A stretch of DNA of 64,000 nucleotides, taken from positions 1 through 64,000 of the forward strand of contig JAMDDD010000008.1 in NCBI GenBank assembly GCA_023489275.1. The letters are read 5' to 3'. The stretch comes from Actinomycetota bacterium (GTDB lineage Bacteria; Actinomycetota; Thermoleophilia; BMS3ABIN01). The notes under the pieces are model-generated. The model did no database searches. It saw nothing but the letters and a program-made list of their open reading frames with translations, and was not told the DNA's origin. This document shows positions 16,431 to 26,095 of the stretch, piece after piece. Each line of letters opens with the position of its first letter. Within the stretch, counting starts at the first letter, position 1. The position numbers and the translations under genes were made by a program.

Positions 16431-17813
16431 TTAGTCAACATATTTATAAGGTTCCTCTGGCTCTTCGATGGCAATTGAAGACGAGAATGTTACATCTTCA
16501 TCAAGTGTTGCCAAGCTGAGTGTTTTGCCTGAATCCTTATTTCGTAGTCGAAGGGTCGCTAGATTTTCTACGAGGTGGGAGCTTTCATCCAGGTCGAAAG
16601 TTCGAAACATCATCGAGTTTTTCCCTTTTGTTTTTAGGATGGCAACCTGGGTGTCTAAGTCCATCAGTTCACTGATCCCTTGTTCTCTCTGCTCGTCTTT
16701 TGTGAAATAGGTATTTGATAAGTCAATCCTGTCCTTCACATCCCACGGATCGTATTCCCTCATGTATTTGATGATCAGCTCCGCGTCCTGCCTGTCGCAC
16801 CTGTAAATGACGAAATTCTTGGCGTTGCCGAGGATGATGTCCCGTAATTGCTGGTCGAGCTGAACGAGGCTCTGATGAGCCAGGATGAGCGACAACCCAT
16901 ATTTCCTGGCCTCGCTCATGATCTCGGCAAAGCTCAGTGTGGCGTAGTTTTGAAACTCGTCAACGTAAAGGTAAAACGGCTTTCTCTCTGATGGTGGCAG
17001 GTCAACCCTCGACATTGCTGCCATTTGAATCTTGGCGACGAATAAAGCTCCTAGCAGGAAGCTGTTGGTTCTCAGTACTCCTTTTGCGAGGTTAATGAGG
17101 ACAGTTTGTTCTTTGTCCATGATCTGCCTGAAATCAATGGTTGATTTTTTGGCAGATAGCATTAGGCGTATTCTAGGGTCGCTGGTAAATGAAGAAACTT
17201 TGTTGAGAGTAGATTCGACGTTAGAGATTCTGTCTGCTTCAGACCATCTCTCAAATCTGTCATGCCAGAATATATCTACTCCCTCATAAGAGACATACTT
17301 CATTTTCTCTTTGCGGAACTTCTCGTTTGTGAGAAGCGGTTCAATGTCTAACATTGTTCCCCCCGCTTCGATGAGGGTCAAAACTGAATTCCGCAAAATT
17401 TCTATCAGCCGAGGCGTCTTGTCTTCCGAGAGATTCCAAATCTTCCGAAACACTTCAACAAGTTCAAGCATTTGGGTGTAAGGATCAATCCCTGGCTGAA
17501 CTTCCAGTGGATTAAATCCGATGATGTTGGCCGGATCGGTCATCTCGACTAGGGTGACATTCCGAAAATCGTCAAGATTTCCAATAATGTCGTTGATAAG
17601 GTCGCCGTGGGGATCAATAACGCCGCATCCATTACCGTTCATAATGTCACCCAGAATCCAGGTGGCAAGCCCTTTAGATTTGCCAACACCTGAGCTACCC
17701 AGCACATAGATGTGAGTTGATCTGTCCTCCTCGGGCAAATAAAAACCGACGATCTCGTCGGCGTCGTTATATGTTATGCCGAGTTTTAAATTCATAAATT
17801 GAATGATAGACAC
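16431..17813 (-). CDS. VirD4/TraD-type coupling ATPase (conjugative DNA transfer family)
   Basis: THIYVLGSSGVGKSKGLATWIL Walker A, GCGVIDPHGDLINDII, FYLYVDEFQNYATLSFAEIMSEARKYGLSLILAHQSLVQL. Confidence 0.88.
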   Translation of the reverse strand: MSIIQFMNLKLGITYNDADEIVGFYLPEEDRSTHIYVLGSSGVGKSKGLATWILGDIMNGNGCGVIDPHGDLINDIIGNLDDFRNVTLVEMTDPANIIGFNPLEVQPGIDPYTQMLELVEVFRKIWNLSEDKTPRLIEILRNSVLTLIEAGGTMLDIEPLLTNEKFRKEKMKYVSYEGVDIFWHDRFERWSEADRISNVESTLNKVSSFTSDPRIRLMLSAKKSTIDFRQIMDKEQTVLINLAKGVLRTNSFLLGALFVAKIQMAAMSRVDLPPSERKPFYLYVDEFQNYATLSFAEIMSEARKYGLSLILAHQSLVQLDQQLRDIILGNAKNFVIYRCDRQDAELIIKYMREYDPWDVKDRIDLSNTYFTKDEQREQGISELMDLDTQVAILKTKGKNSMMFRTFDLDESSHLVENLATLRLRNKDSGKTLSLATLDEDVTFSSSIAIEEPEEPYKYVD

Positions 17814-17884
17814 AAAGTTATTGACATCATTATAGTTGTCATGTTCAATGATTTATAGCATTACCATTAAATTAGAGGATTTCC

Positions 17885-18310
17885 ATGGATACTAAAATTG
17901 AGCCCAAGAACCGTAACAAGGTTCCAGAGAAATTAACAAAATCTTTCAAGAATGCTGGGAATAGTACGTTCGCAATTGGCATTTTTATGTTAGTCGCATT
18001 ACCAGCAGAAGCATTTTTTCTTCACTTTCTTGGTGGCGCTCTTAATCTATCTTCTTTCCTTGTTATTTACCTCCTAATGGCCATATTCATGGCTTATTTC
18101 ATTTTCGCCGGTTGGGGAATGAAAAAAGATACTTTCACGAATGCAAAAAAATCTTATACTCGCGCTTTGTTGCTCATGATTATAAGTCTGGTCTCAGTTA
18201 TTGTATTTGCTCCTGGTGGCATCCTGCTGATTTTTTACATCTTATTGATAATCAACAATATCATCGCCTTTAGCCAAATCAGCAAATACAAAAAGATAAT
18301 GGGTAGTTAG
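17885..18310 (+). CDS. Multi-TM hypothetical protein
   Basis: Four hydrophobic segments. Confidence 0.55.
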   Translation: MDTKIEPKNRNKVPEKLTKSFKNAGNSTFAIGIFMLVALPAEAFFLHFLGGALNLSSFLVIYLLMAIFMAYFIFAGWGMKKDTFTNAKKSYTRALLLMIISLVSVIVFAPGGILLIFYILLIINNIIAFSQISKYKKIMGS

Positions 18311-20682
18311 TCTGGCATAGATACTGCGTAGAAATAATTGTCATCATCACCAAAGTAGGCCGTATTATTTTCAATATAAGGCGTTGATTCAATTTCTTTG
18401 TTCATTCCAAATCGCCACATTTCCTTTCCGTTTGTGCTATCAATGGCGACCAGATAATAAGCAGTTTTGAAAACATCATTTGTTGTTACACCCATATAAA
18501 TATCATTATTACTAAATGCCGGCACTGAAGTGGCATTTATTCTTATTTCCCAGTTTTCTTGTCCACTGGTCGCGTCCACGGAATGGAGTACCCCATCATC
18601 ACTATTAAAAATAATCTTTCCGTTCCCGAGGACCGGATCTTTCACACTCCCGTTACATTTGTAAACCCACATTTTTTTACCAGAAGCAGCATCCAGAGCA
18701 AATAAATTATCACCTCCGCCAAATATGATCATATTATTGACAAAAATCATGGGTGTACGAATTGGGTTTGTAAGAAAATCACTGTCTGTTTTAAATATCC
18801 AAGTTTCTTTCCCTTGTCCTTCGTAACAAGTGTTTGAACAAGCTGCATTAGATGGAACTGCTATTATCCGGTTATTTCCTTCAACAAAGACTAGGCCATT
18901 ATTTATAACTGGCGATGATACGCCAAAATTACCAGTATTATATTGCCACAGCTTCTGTCCCGTATCTTCAGCGAGCGCAGTGTCTACGAGCATTTCTCCA
19001 AAAAAGACTTTTCCATCTACGATGGAAGCATCCGAGAATGCATTAAAAGGGACGTCTGTATATCGCCACTTCTCCTTCCCAGTGGCGGCGTCAACTGCGT
19101 AGAAATTTGGTTGGCTTCCAAAGAAAATGATGTTGTTATCAAGGGTTGGCTTTATGGAGATTGAATTTTCAGTTTTAAAGCTCCAAATCTTATTACCAGA
19201 ACTTGCTTCTAATGCATATAAATTCTTGTCATCTGAACCAAAGTATACGGTCCCATTTGAGAAAGCAGGTGATGATTTTACTGTTCCCCCTGTTTCAAAT
19301 TTCCATTTTATTTTAGGGCCACCTGATTGGCCTGCCCCCTCGCTCCCTGGAGTGTTTTTTAATAGATATTTAATGTAACCTTCTGTGCCATCAGCTATTG
19401 CCCATAAGTTAGAAGATTGTTCGCCTAGCTTAAGTGTCATAGCCAATTCATTTTCCGACATAGCTGAAATTGGCCGAACTTGATGTTCGGGAATAACAGT
19501 TTGTCCCTGATCGCCAAGTCCTCCGACTGCGTTGGCCAAACTAACACCATCAACCACAGTTGCAATATCACCGCTGCCAGCCCCAAAATCGTAAGAGGAT
19601 ACAGCATTCAGTTCAAGACCTTTGGCATCGCTTATGACTTGGTTTTGTCTGATTTCAAGATTTTTGCTTACTGCATCTGTCAATTTATCTTCAATTGCGT
19701 TATATTCTGAAATTACTCCTAATGAGACTTTTCTGGGCTCAACTTTTTGCCCATCTGGAAAAGCTACTGCTTGAAACCTGATAATATGTTCACCGGTATT
19801 TTCACCACCATTATTCTTTTCGAGGTCTTGCGTCAAACTCGTTAAATCACCAAGAGTTTGTTGTAGCGGGAAACCCTCAGGTAGCGTCTCTGGTATGTCC
19901 CCAATGAGCGTGTCAAATCCATCTTCGATCTTTGTTCTTGCATCATTAAGATTGGGCGACCATTCTATGATGGATGGTCTTTGGCCGTCCATCTTACCGC
20001 TTCGTCTGGCCACTTGGATTTCACTGCTGCTTTCAATTATCGGCCGCATGTCGTTAGCGATAGTATTGACATTACCTTTATCGGGACCATAGAGTTCGTC
20101 CGCTTTTTTGCTTAGATTGGAATAACCTTGCGGGAAGAGATCATACGATCCTAAATTTTGAAAATCGCCAAATAAACCTGCTAAAAAAATGTCACCCTGG
20201 AAAGACTTAGTTTGATCATCAACGGCACTCATGCCTTTTCCAAAATGATCAGCTACACTCGAAAGTTCGCCGTTTTCATTTGTTATACTGCTGCCCGAAA
20301 AAAATTCATCTTTATTTAAATTGCTAAAGTTCAGACTTGTGCTGACGAGATCTACGGACATCCTCAAAGAATCGAACACCATGCTGCTCCACTCACTGAT
20401 TGTGAAGGCTGGATTGTTTCTATAGACTGAGCCATTTCCATAAGCTTTTGTAGTATCAACAATATTGTAATCGTAAGCAACTAGAACCTGATCTCTTAAA
20501 TCGCAAAGTTCTTTTCGGAGTTGTTGGCCACCAGATTGTGGATTTTCAATTTCACAATTCTGTTCGGGAGTATGAGGATTCCCTACAGCGGCACTATCAG
20601 ACGATGAGGAGCAACCAAAATAAAAAAGACTCAAAAAAGCAATGGCAATTAGAGCTAAATATTTAAGGTAATGAGACGACAA
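18307..20682 (-). CDS. Lipoprotein with C-terminal PQQ/BamB-like beta-propeller repeats
   Basis: Lipobox LFYFGCSSSSD; repeats such as GTVYFGSDDKNLYALEASSGNKIWSF. Confidence 0.8.
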   Translation of the reverse strand: MSSHYLKYLALIAIAFLSLFYFGCSSSSDSAAVGNPHTPEQNCEIENPQSGGQQLRKELCDLRDQVLVAYDYNIVDTTKAYGNGSVYRNNPAFTISEWSSMVFDSLRMSVDLVSTSLNFSNLNKDEFFSGSSITNENGELSSVADHFGKGMSAVDDQTKSFQGDIFLAGLFGDFQNLGSYDLFPQGYSNLSKKADELYGPDKGNVNTIANDMRPIIESSSEIQVARRSGKMDGQRPSIIEWSPNLNDARTKIEDGFDTLIGDIPETLPEGFPLQQTLGDLTSLTQDLEKNNGGENTGEHIIRFQAVAFPDGQKVEPRKVSLGVISEYNAIEDKLTDAVSKNLEIRQNQVISDAKGLELNAVSSYDFGAGSGDIATVVDGVSLANAVGGLGDQGQTVIPEHQVRPISAMSENELAMTLKLGEQSSNLWAIADGTEGYIKYLLKNTPGSEGAGQSGGPKIKWKFETGGTVKSSPAFSNGTVYFGSDDKNLYALEASSGNKIWSFKTENSISIKPTLDNNIIFFGSQPNFYAVDAATGKEKWRYTDVPFNAFSDASIVDGKVFFGEMLVDTALAEDTGQKLWQYNTGNFGVSSPVINNGLVFVEGNNRIIAVPSNAACSNTCYEGQGKETWIFKTDSDFLTNPIRTPMIFVNNMIIFGGGDNLFALDAASGKKMWVYKCNGSVKDPVLGNGKIIFNSDDGVLHSVDATSGQENWEIRINATSVPAFSNNDIYMGVTTNDVFKTAYYLVAIDSTNGKEMWRFGMNKEIESTPYIENNTAYFGDDDNYFYAVSMPD

Positions 20683-20764
20683 AATTTCGAAATCCGATTC
20701 TTAAACTGTGATTCAATTTCTTTATTCTATTTTCAACCGCTCGGACTGTGTCCCCGTGAATTGT

Positions 20765-21640
20765 TTACGGCATTTCTTGTTCAACGGTTCTGGAAAAATT
20801 ACCCGTCATCGCACTTCTTGCGCTATCGACTCGTGATGTATCAGTTTTCACCTTGGACAAGATAGCCTCTGCATCCGCGGCTCCCGTTTCTTGATTTCTC
20901 TTCGCCTCCTCAAGCTCTGTGGTGGCTTTGGAAATAGCTTGTCTTTTATCCTCTTTGATCTTGGGCCAATCCGACAGGGCAGTTTGTAGCTTTGAGGAAA
21001 ATTCCCTGGCTTTTTCGAACTGCTCGGGCTTGCCTTCAATCAAGCTTTGAAAATCTTCTGTCTTTATATTCAAGTTGCCGTTAGGACTTGCCTCGGTTTG
21101 AATAGCACCGGCATCAAATGAGGCCGTTCCCTGGGGCGTTTCAATTCGGTCTTCATACAAAGCGGCTGCATGAAACTTTGCCAGTTTCCGCTGCCCCATT
21201 TGATTAGCAGCGCTGACGGCCTTTTCCGCTTGCTTAACTTCTTTCTCAAGGCCCTTGATCGTTGCTTTGTATGTTTTTTCCGCCTCTTTTACCGCTCTGG
21301 TATATTCTTTCTCGGCCACACGCAGTTCAATCTGTTCTGGTGTCATCGCAACTCTATCCTGTTTCGCCCTATCCAATAGAAAAACGACCAACCAAATGGC
21401 AAGCAGGGCTACTCCTATCAGCGCGATAATTATTGAAATCATGAAACCAAGATCTACGTATTTTCCGTAGGAGGTCATTTGCTCGTACATGGCTGAACAA
21501 GCATCACCATATGGACAACCAGAAAGATCGCTGTAAAGCTTATATCCGAACCCAATACTTCCTAGTGTACCGAGACCCACGATGATCAGTGCGATATTTC
21601 GGAATTTCTTCAGTGTTGGCGAATTCACTAATCCTCCCAC
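20765..21640 (-). CDS. Two-TM protein with coiled-coil region
   Basis: N-terminal TM helices, then long Ala/Lys/Glu coiled coil. Confidence 0.55.
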   Translation of the reverse strand: MGGLVNSPTLKKFRNIALIIVGLGTLGSIGFGYKLYSDLSGCPYGDACSAMYEQMTSYGKYVDLGFMISIIIALIGVALLAIWLVVFLLDRAKQDRVAMTPEQIELRVAEKEYTRAVKEAEKTYKATIKGLEKEVKQAEKAVSAANQMGQRKLAKFHAAALYEDRIETPQGTASFDAGAIQTEASPNGNLNIKTEDFQSLIEGKPEQFEKAREFSSKLQTALSDWPKIKEDKRQAISKATTELEEAKRNQETGAADAEAILSKVKTDTSRVDSARSAMTGNFSRTVEQEMP

Positions 21641-21713
21641 AAATATTCTAATCTTATAAAACCATTACCCTCATAAACATGACGGCATACCTCTCCTGAA
21701 AAAAAGCATTTCT

Positions 21714-22553
21714 TTAACTCTTATCAAATCGAATATCACCGCCCTCCTTAATAAAATTGCCATACCATTCGCACTCATCAGCGTAGTTGCCTTTTTTTGT
21801 GGAATTCATTGTAATCGAAACAATTCCAGTATTTTGTAAAACCTCAATTTCGTATGTGCCGGTATCAACTATATTAGTCACTTGTGCCTCGCTTGAATCT
21901 GCTTGCATCGTATAATCATGCTCATAACCACCGTCAGCTTTGAGAATAATAAAGTCGTCCGATTGAGATTGATTCGTATACTTTCCCGCCACTTCGCTAT
22001 TGGTTGGAGTTTGGCGATGCCTTTTCCCGGTTGTTGTCGTGGCCGTCTTTCCACCTTCAATGTCATCAATTTTCCAAGTGTCATTTTCTTTTATCAGGGT
22101 GTATATGGAGAATCCACCAGAAATCTGTTGTCCATCGGTATCAATCGTTGCAGTAGCTTTGACGCCTGCCTTATCATCAGAGATATTCGTGATCGAAGTA
22201 TTTAATTCTTTTACTTCCATTTTTCCAATGTCACCGACTTCTTCTTCACATTCCTGTATCTCCCGCTCTTTTGAGTTATACATATAATTACTAAATCTTA
22301 ATGTCTCTAGAGCGGCTACCTGTTTACAATCTTTGTTTGCATAAGCCATTATTGAAGCTTTAACGACAGCGGCGGGGTCATCCCCATTTACTGCAGTACT
22401 TGAAGAAGCGGATTGAAATGATGCTTGGTTATGTAACTGAGGAGAATTTGCTGATGAAACATCATTCCCACAACCTGAGACAATAAAAGTCAAGAAAACG
22501 ATTGCCAGCGACAATAACAAGATAAATAATTGCTTTTGTTTATAAAATCTCAT
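21714..22553 (-). CDS. Lipoprotein with DUF4878-like domain
   Basis: Lipobox FIVSGCGND; DDPAAVVKASIMAYANKDCKQVAALE. Confidence 0.6.
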   Translation of the reverse strand: MRFYKQKQLFILLLSLAIVFLTFIVSGCGNDVSSANSPQLHNQASFQSASSSTAVNGDDPAAVVKASIMAYANKDCKQVAALETLRFSNYMYNSKEREIQECEEEVGDIGKMEVKELNTSITNISDDKAGVKATATIDTDGQQISGGFSIYTLIKENDTWKIDDIEGGKTATTTTGKRHRQTPTNSEVAGKYTNQSQSDDFIILKADGGYEHDYTMQADSSEAQVTNIVDTGTYEIEVLQNTGIVSITMNSTKKGNYADECEWYGNFIKEGGDIRFDKS

Positions 22554-23191
22554 AATCTATCAACCACTTTTTTCGCAAAATTTAATACCTTCTGTTTAAG
22601 ATCTGGATCACCTGTACTACCAGAATGGGGAGATGCAGAAATAATCGTATCATTATTTTGGATACTCAAATTAATGGCGATTTCTCTTGATCCTTTGCGA
22701 ATGTCTAAACCCTCTTCGGACCAAAAAGCATCATCGCCGAGATCAGATACAGTTTGAGCATCCGCCCGGTCAGGATAAAACCGTGGATAATCCCAAGAAG
22801 TGATAAATATTACGTAACGTGGCTGCATACCCTCATTGTTTACATCAATCTGCTCAACTGAATCAATCTCACAACTTTTTGATTTGGGTGGCACGGATTC
22901 TACATAGAAAGATCCGAGATATCTTGGAGTATTCACGGATCCTATTTCAGCTTCAGCTTCATCTTTTGTAATCACGGAGCACGGATCAACTGGCTCGGAA
23001 TCTTGCTTTGTAGCGGAGGAGACTTGATCTGAATTATTGGTAACCTGCAGTTGCTCACTTAATTTACCATTGCTAGTAGTTTGTGAAATGCCAACTGATG
23101 AAGCATTCCCGCCACAACCGGAAACAGCAATGATTCCGAATAAGCACGCGCTGAGTAAAAAGAGAGTCAACTTTTTCAATCTTTCACCCAC
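22550..23191 (-). CDS. Lipoprotein (DUF3558-like)
   Basis: Lipobox IIAVSGCGG; PVDPCSVITKDEAEAEIG. Confidence 0.6.
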   Translation of the reverse strand: MGERLKKLTLFLLSACLFGIIAVSGCGGNASSVGISQTTSNGKLSEQLQVTNNSDQVSSATKQDSEPVDPCSVITKDEAEAEIGSVNTPRYLGSFYVESVPPKSKSCEIDSVEQIDVNNEGMQPRYVIFITSWDYPRFYPDRADAQTVSDLGDDAFWSEEGLDIRKGSREIAINLSIQNNDTIISASPHSGSTGDPDLKQKVLNFAKKVVDRL

Positions 23192-23556
23192 TTCATGCCA
23201 TCATTATCTGTAATTGTGTTTCCGCTGATTGTGTCCTTCTCGACATGTTTGGTAGTTAGTCCAGGATAGTGATAACGAATGGTTAATGAGTTCCCTGATA
23301 TTTCATAAGTTCCAGTCACATCCATATTGTTAGCGTGACCATAAAATGTGCCACCATCGTCGAGCACTATATACTCTTCGTGATTATAGGCGTTGTAATA
23401 TTTATTTCCGCTGGCATGGTTGGAAAGAAAATAATATCCGCCACCTCCACCGGCAAGAATGACAACAATAATAATGATGGCTTTAAGTTTCATAAGAGCA
23501 GTCTGTCCGTTTAATAAATAAAGGTCCACATATTGCGTGCACCGCACATAGGACAA
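23176..23556 (-). CDS. Small exported/membrane-anchored protein
   Basis: TM KAIIIIVVILAGGGGGYYFL; beta-rich tail; true start probably internal (MKLKAII). Confidence 0.5.
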   Translation of the reverse strand: MSYVRCTQYVDLYLLNGQTALMKLKAIIIIVVILAGGGGGYYFLSNHASGNKYYNAYNHEEYIVLDDGGTFYGHANNMDVTGTYEISGNSLTIRYHYPGLTTKHVEKDTISGNTITDNDGMKWVKD

Positions 23557-23792
23557 ATCTTTGCCCTTCCGTCACCTCTCCTTATAAGCCAGATAAAAGC
23601 CAAATAAAAAATACCTGCGCCACCAGCAAATAAAGAAATAACGCCAACAATCCAATGGCGGGGCAGAAATATCGGCTCAACTTTCCATGGAACTGCAGCT
23701 CCGCATGATTGACACTTAGGGACCGGGTGCTGTACTGGTGTGGCTGCAACCGGTTGTTGCGGTAATAGATGTGTTTCAGTAGCACCTTCCAT
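23511..23792 (-). CDS. Small zinc-ribbon membrane protein, first gene after the G17 promoter-like motif
   Basis: ATG at 23792 preceded by GGAGG; CQSCG...CPMCG; TM segment. The longer ORF-track start (23918, TTG) is the TTGACA box itself. Confidence 0.6.
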   Translation of the reverse strand: MEGATETHLLPQQPVAATPVQHPVPKCQSCGAAVPWKVEPIFLPRHWIVGVISLFAGGAGIFYLAFIWLIRRGDGRAKICPMCGARNMWTFIY

Positions 23793-23881
23793 TTTACCTC
23801 CTGAATTTTCAGTCAGCCCCAAATGGACTAATTTGTGCAGTTCTGCAACCCATTTATCTTCCGGACAAAAAATTTTAGCTA

Positions 23882-23918
23882 ATGGTACCCCCCCCCCCCC
23901 CCCCGAGACTTTTGTCAA
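23882..23918 (-). promoter_or_regulatory. Promoter-like motif with poly-G spacer: TTGACA-AAAGTCTC-G17-TACCAT (25-nt spacer)
   Basis: TTGACA at 23918-23913, TACCAT at 23887-23882, C17 on the plus strand at 23888-23904; flanks match 1466-1497. Confidence 0.55.
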
Positions 23919-24058
23919 TAATCTGAGTCGTGCTAGATTTCATCACGTCTCAAATTGCGCAGCCCAAGGCAAGATCGTTAAATAAGTCTAATTTGCATGC
24001 AAAGCTTGAGTAAGAGGAGATTAGGCCAAGGGTTTGACCTAATTAGGACGGGGGTTTC

Positions 24059-26095
24059 TTACGCTTCGGCTTGATCCTGAAGTAAGTTCAATTGAAGACG
24101 CAACTGATTCTTTAAATTTAAAGTGCCCTCTGTGATTTGATCTAAGGCCGATTTGTCTGGTTTGCTCTTTTGGAGTATATGTATTTCTGATGTCAACCTC
24201 GCAATGAGACCTTCGAGTTGCTTAAGGGCATCTGAGGCAAGGCGATACTTTTCTTCGTTTGAAGCGGTTCTTGAAGTTTTTTCTTTCAGAGCTTCGAGAC
24301 TTGTAAGGAATTCGGCTCCAAGCCCTGCCGAAGCGGCTGTTAGCCATAGCGAAGTGCTGAAGGTAATGAAATCCTCGACCGCTTTGCCTTCGAAAGGGCT
24401 TGGCCCGAAATAGTAAGCAAGAAAAGTTCCAAGGACAAATAGTCCGCCGGCCAGCGAATTTCCGAAAAAGCCCAAGAATAGGCTGCTGATTAAAAAACTC
24501 ACTCCGATATACAAGCTGAAATAAATAGGAAGGCCGGCCTGTAAAGCAACGACAAATAGAACCGCAAATAATGACTGTTTGATAATTAAAAAAACCGGGA
24601 AATTCTGGAAAGCAATGGAAAGTCGCAGTCGGAATATTACCCATGCTATGCAATCCAGTGAGAGCACTCCCGAAATGATGAGAGCAGCGGCGGAGAACCT
24701 CTGATACGGCGGCAGAAGCATCATTTGGATCAAAACCAAGCCCAGCATGAGAGCTTGTATCAGGATTAAGAGCGAGAAGATACCGCCCCCTTTTAACTTC
24801 AGGCGGTTTTGCAGTTTTCCCTGATGCACTTTTAAAAACGAGAATTTAACGCTCGTTCCTTTTCCGGGGATGCTTTCAACGCTTGCCTTCCCGCCAATCC
24901 GCGAGGCGCGCTCTTTGAGCAGCTTTATGCCCTGGCTTCCTTGAGTTTGTTTTCTTTGAAGCTCTTCCGGGCCAAAGCCCCTTCCCTCATCGTTGACTTC
25001 GATCATCAAATGTTTTCGATGATAGATGATTTTGATGGTTATCTCTTTTGCAAGGGAATGAGCGGCCGCATTTCTCACAGCTTCCCGAACCAGAAAAAAG
25101 ATTTCCCTTTGAAGCTCAGGTGCTAGTTTGATGCTCTTATCATTTGAGACAAGGTGAATCGTCATATCATTTGGCTTAAAGCTTTCAGAAAGCTCTGAAA
25201 GAATTGCAGTCAGGTCTTTATTCTCTGAAGATTCGAGATCAGAGAACAGGCGTTTAATGGTGACGCTTGCCAGTTTGGCACCTTCTGAGAGCTGATTTAA
25301 GGCATTCTTGATCTCGTCCGCGCTTTTTTCGGCAACACCCTCGCTCCACAAGCAAAGGCCGCAAACGATGCTGCCAAGATCATCATGAAGCCAGGCGCGA
25401 AAGAGCATCCGCTCCTTATTCAAAATACCGGCAAGTTCGAGATTTGAGACTCTCTCAAGAATTCCGGCAAAAGCAACTGAACCGAGGCCAAAAAAATAGA
25501 AGATTACAAAACTGCCGAGTTCATTTGGCGAGCCGAGAAGCTGGCGTGGTGTCTGCACCCATAGCCACTGGGCTCCCAGATAGGCGAAGCTTAAGAAAAA
25601 AGTGGTGGCAAATGCTTCAGAAAAGCGGCGTTTTGGAAAAGCGATAAGGGTTGAATAAGCATACATGGAAGAAATGTAGATTAGCTTTGGCTCGCGGGCC
25701 ATGATCATTAAAGAGGCGCAAACGAGAAGATCAATCAGGTGAAAATATTTGTTTGCCGATCTCTTTGACACGATAGCCATATATGCGTAAATCGCGGTGT
25801 AAAGGGCGGCGGACGTAAAAACAAATAAAGCCCAGCTAACGGAGCCGAGTCTTTCCGGGCAAAAGATCGACATGACCGGTATTTGAAGGATAATCACGAA
25901 CCGCCAATAGACGGCCCACTTTTGAAGCACCAAGTGCCTGCGGCGCGATCCGTCTTCACCGATGAGAGCCGGGTTTTCTAAAGAAGGTGCTTTTGGGACA
26001 AAATTTCTTTTAAGAAATGGACGCAGATACAGGCCAAGCCCGGTTCCATCCAAACTCTTTTTTTCTATGGCGGCTGCTTCGGTGTCAAAATTCAT
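24059..26095 (-). CDS. Membrane sensor histidine kinase (HisKA_3-type) with a second TM block after the kinase core
   Basis: FRAWLHDDLGSIVCGL, HATPase core EINDEGRGFGPEEL-like region and GKGTSVKF; hydrophobic segments on both sides. Confidence 0.8.
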   Translation of the reverse strand: MNFDTEAAAIEKKSLDGTGLGLYLRPFLKRNFVPKAPSLENPALIGEDGSRRRHLVLQKWAVYWRFVIILQIPVMSIFCPERLGSVSWALFVFTSAALYTAIYAYMAIVSKRSANKYFHLIDLLVCASLMIMAREPKLIYISSMYAYSTLIAFPKRRFSEAFATTFFLSFAYLGAQWLWVQTPRQLLGSPNELGSFVIFYFFGLGSVAFAGILERVSNLELAGILNKERMLFRAWLHDDLGSIVCGLCLWSEGVAEKSADEIKNALNQLSEGAKLASVTIKRLFSDLESSENKDLTAILSELSESFKPNDMTIHLVSNDKSIKLAPELQREIFFLVREAVRNAAAHSLAKEITIKIIYHRKHLMIEVNDEGRGFGPEELQRKQTQGSQGIKLLKERASRIGGKASVESIPGKGTSVKFSFLKVHQGKLQNRLKLKGGGIFSLLILIQALMLGLVLIQMMLLPPYQRFSAAALIISGVLSLDCIAWVIFRLRLSIAFQNFPVFLIIKQSLFAVLFVVALQAGLPIYFSLYIGVSFLISSLFLGFFGNSLAGGLFVLGTFLAYYFGPSPFEGKAVEDFITFSTSLWLTAASAGLGAEFLTSLEALKEKTSRTASNEEKYRLASDALKQLEGLIARLTSEIHILQKSKPDKSALDQITEGTLNLKNQLRLQLNLLQDQAEA

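Noticed and set aside
23793-23918. N-terminal extension MTKVSGGGGGVPLAK... as a translational slippage switch
   Set aside because: Its TTG start is the TTGACA box itself and a strong GGAGG-ATG start exists at 23792; promoter-spacer interpretation is simpler.
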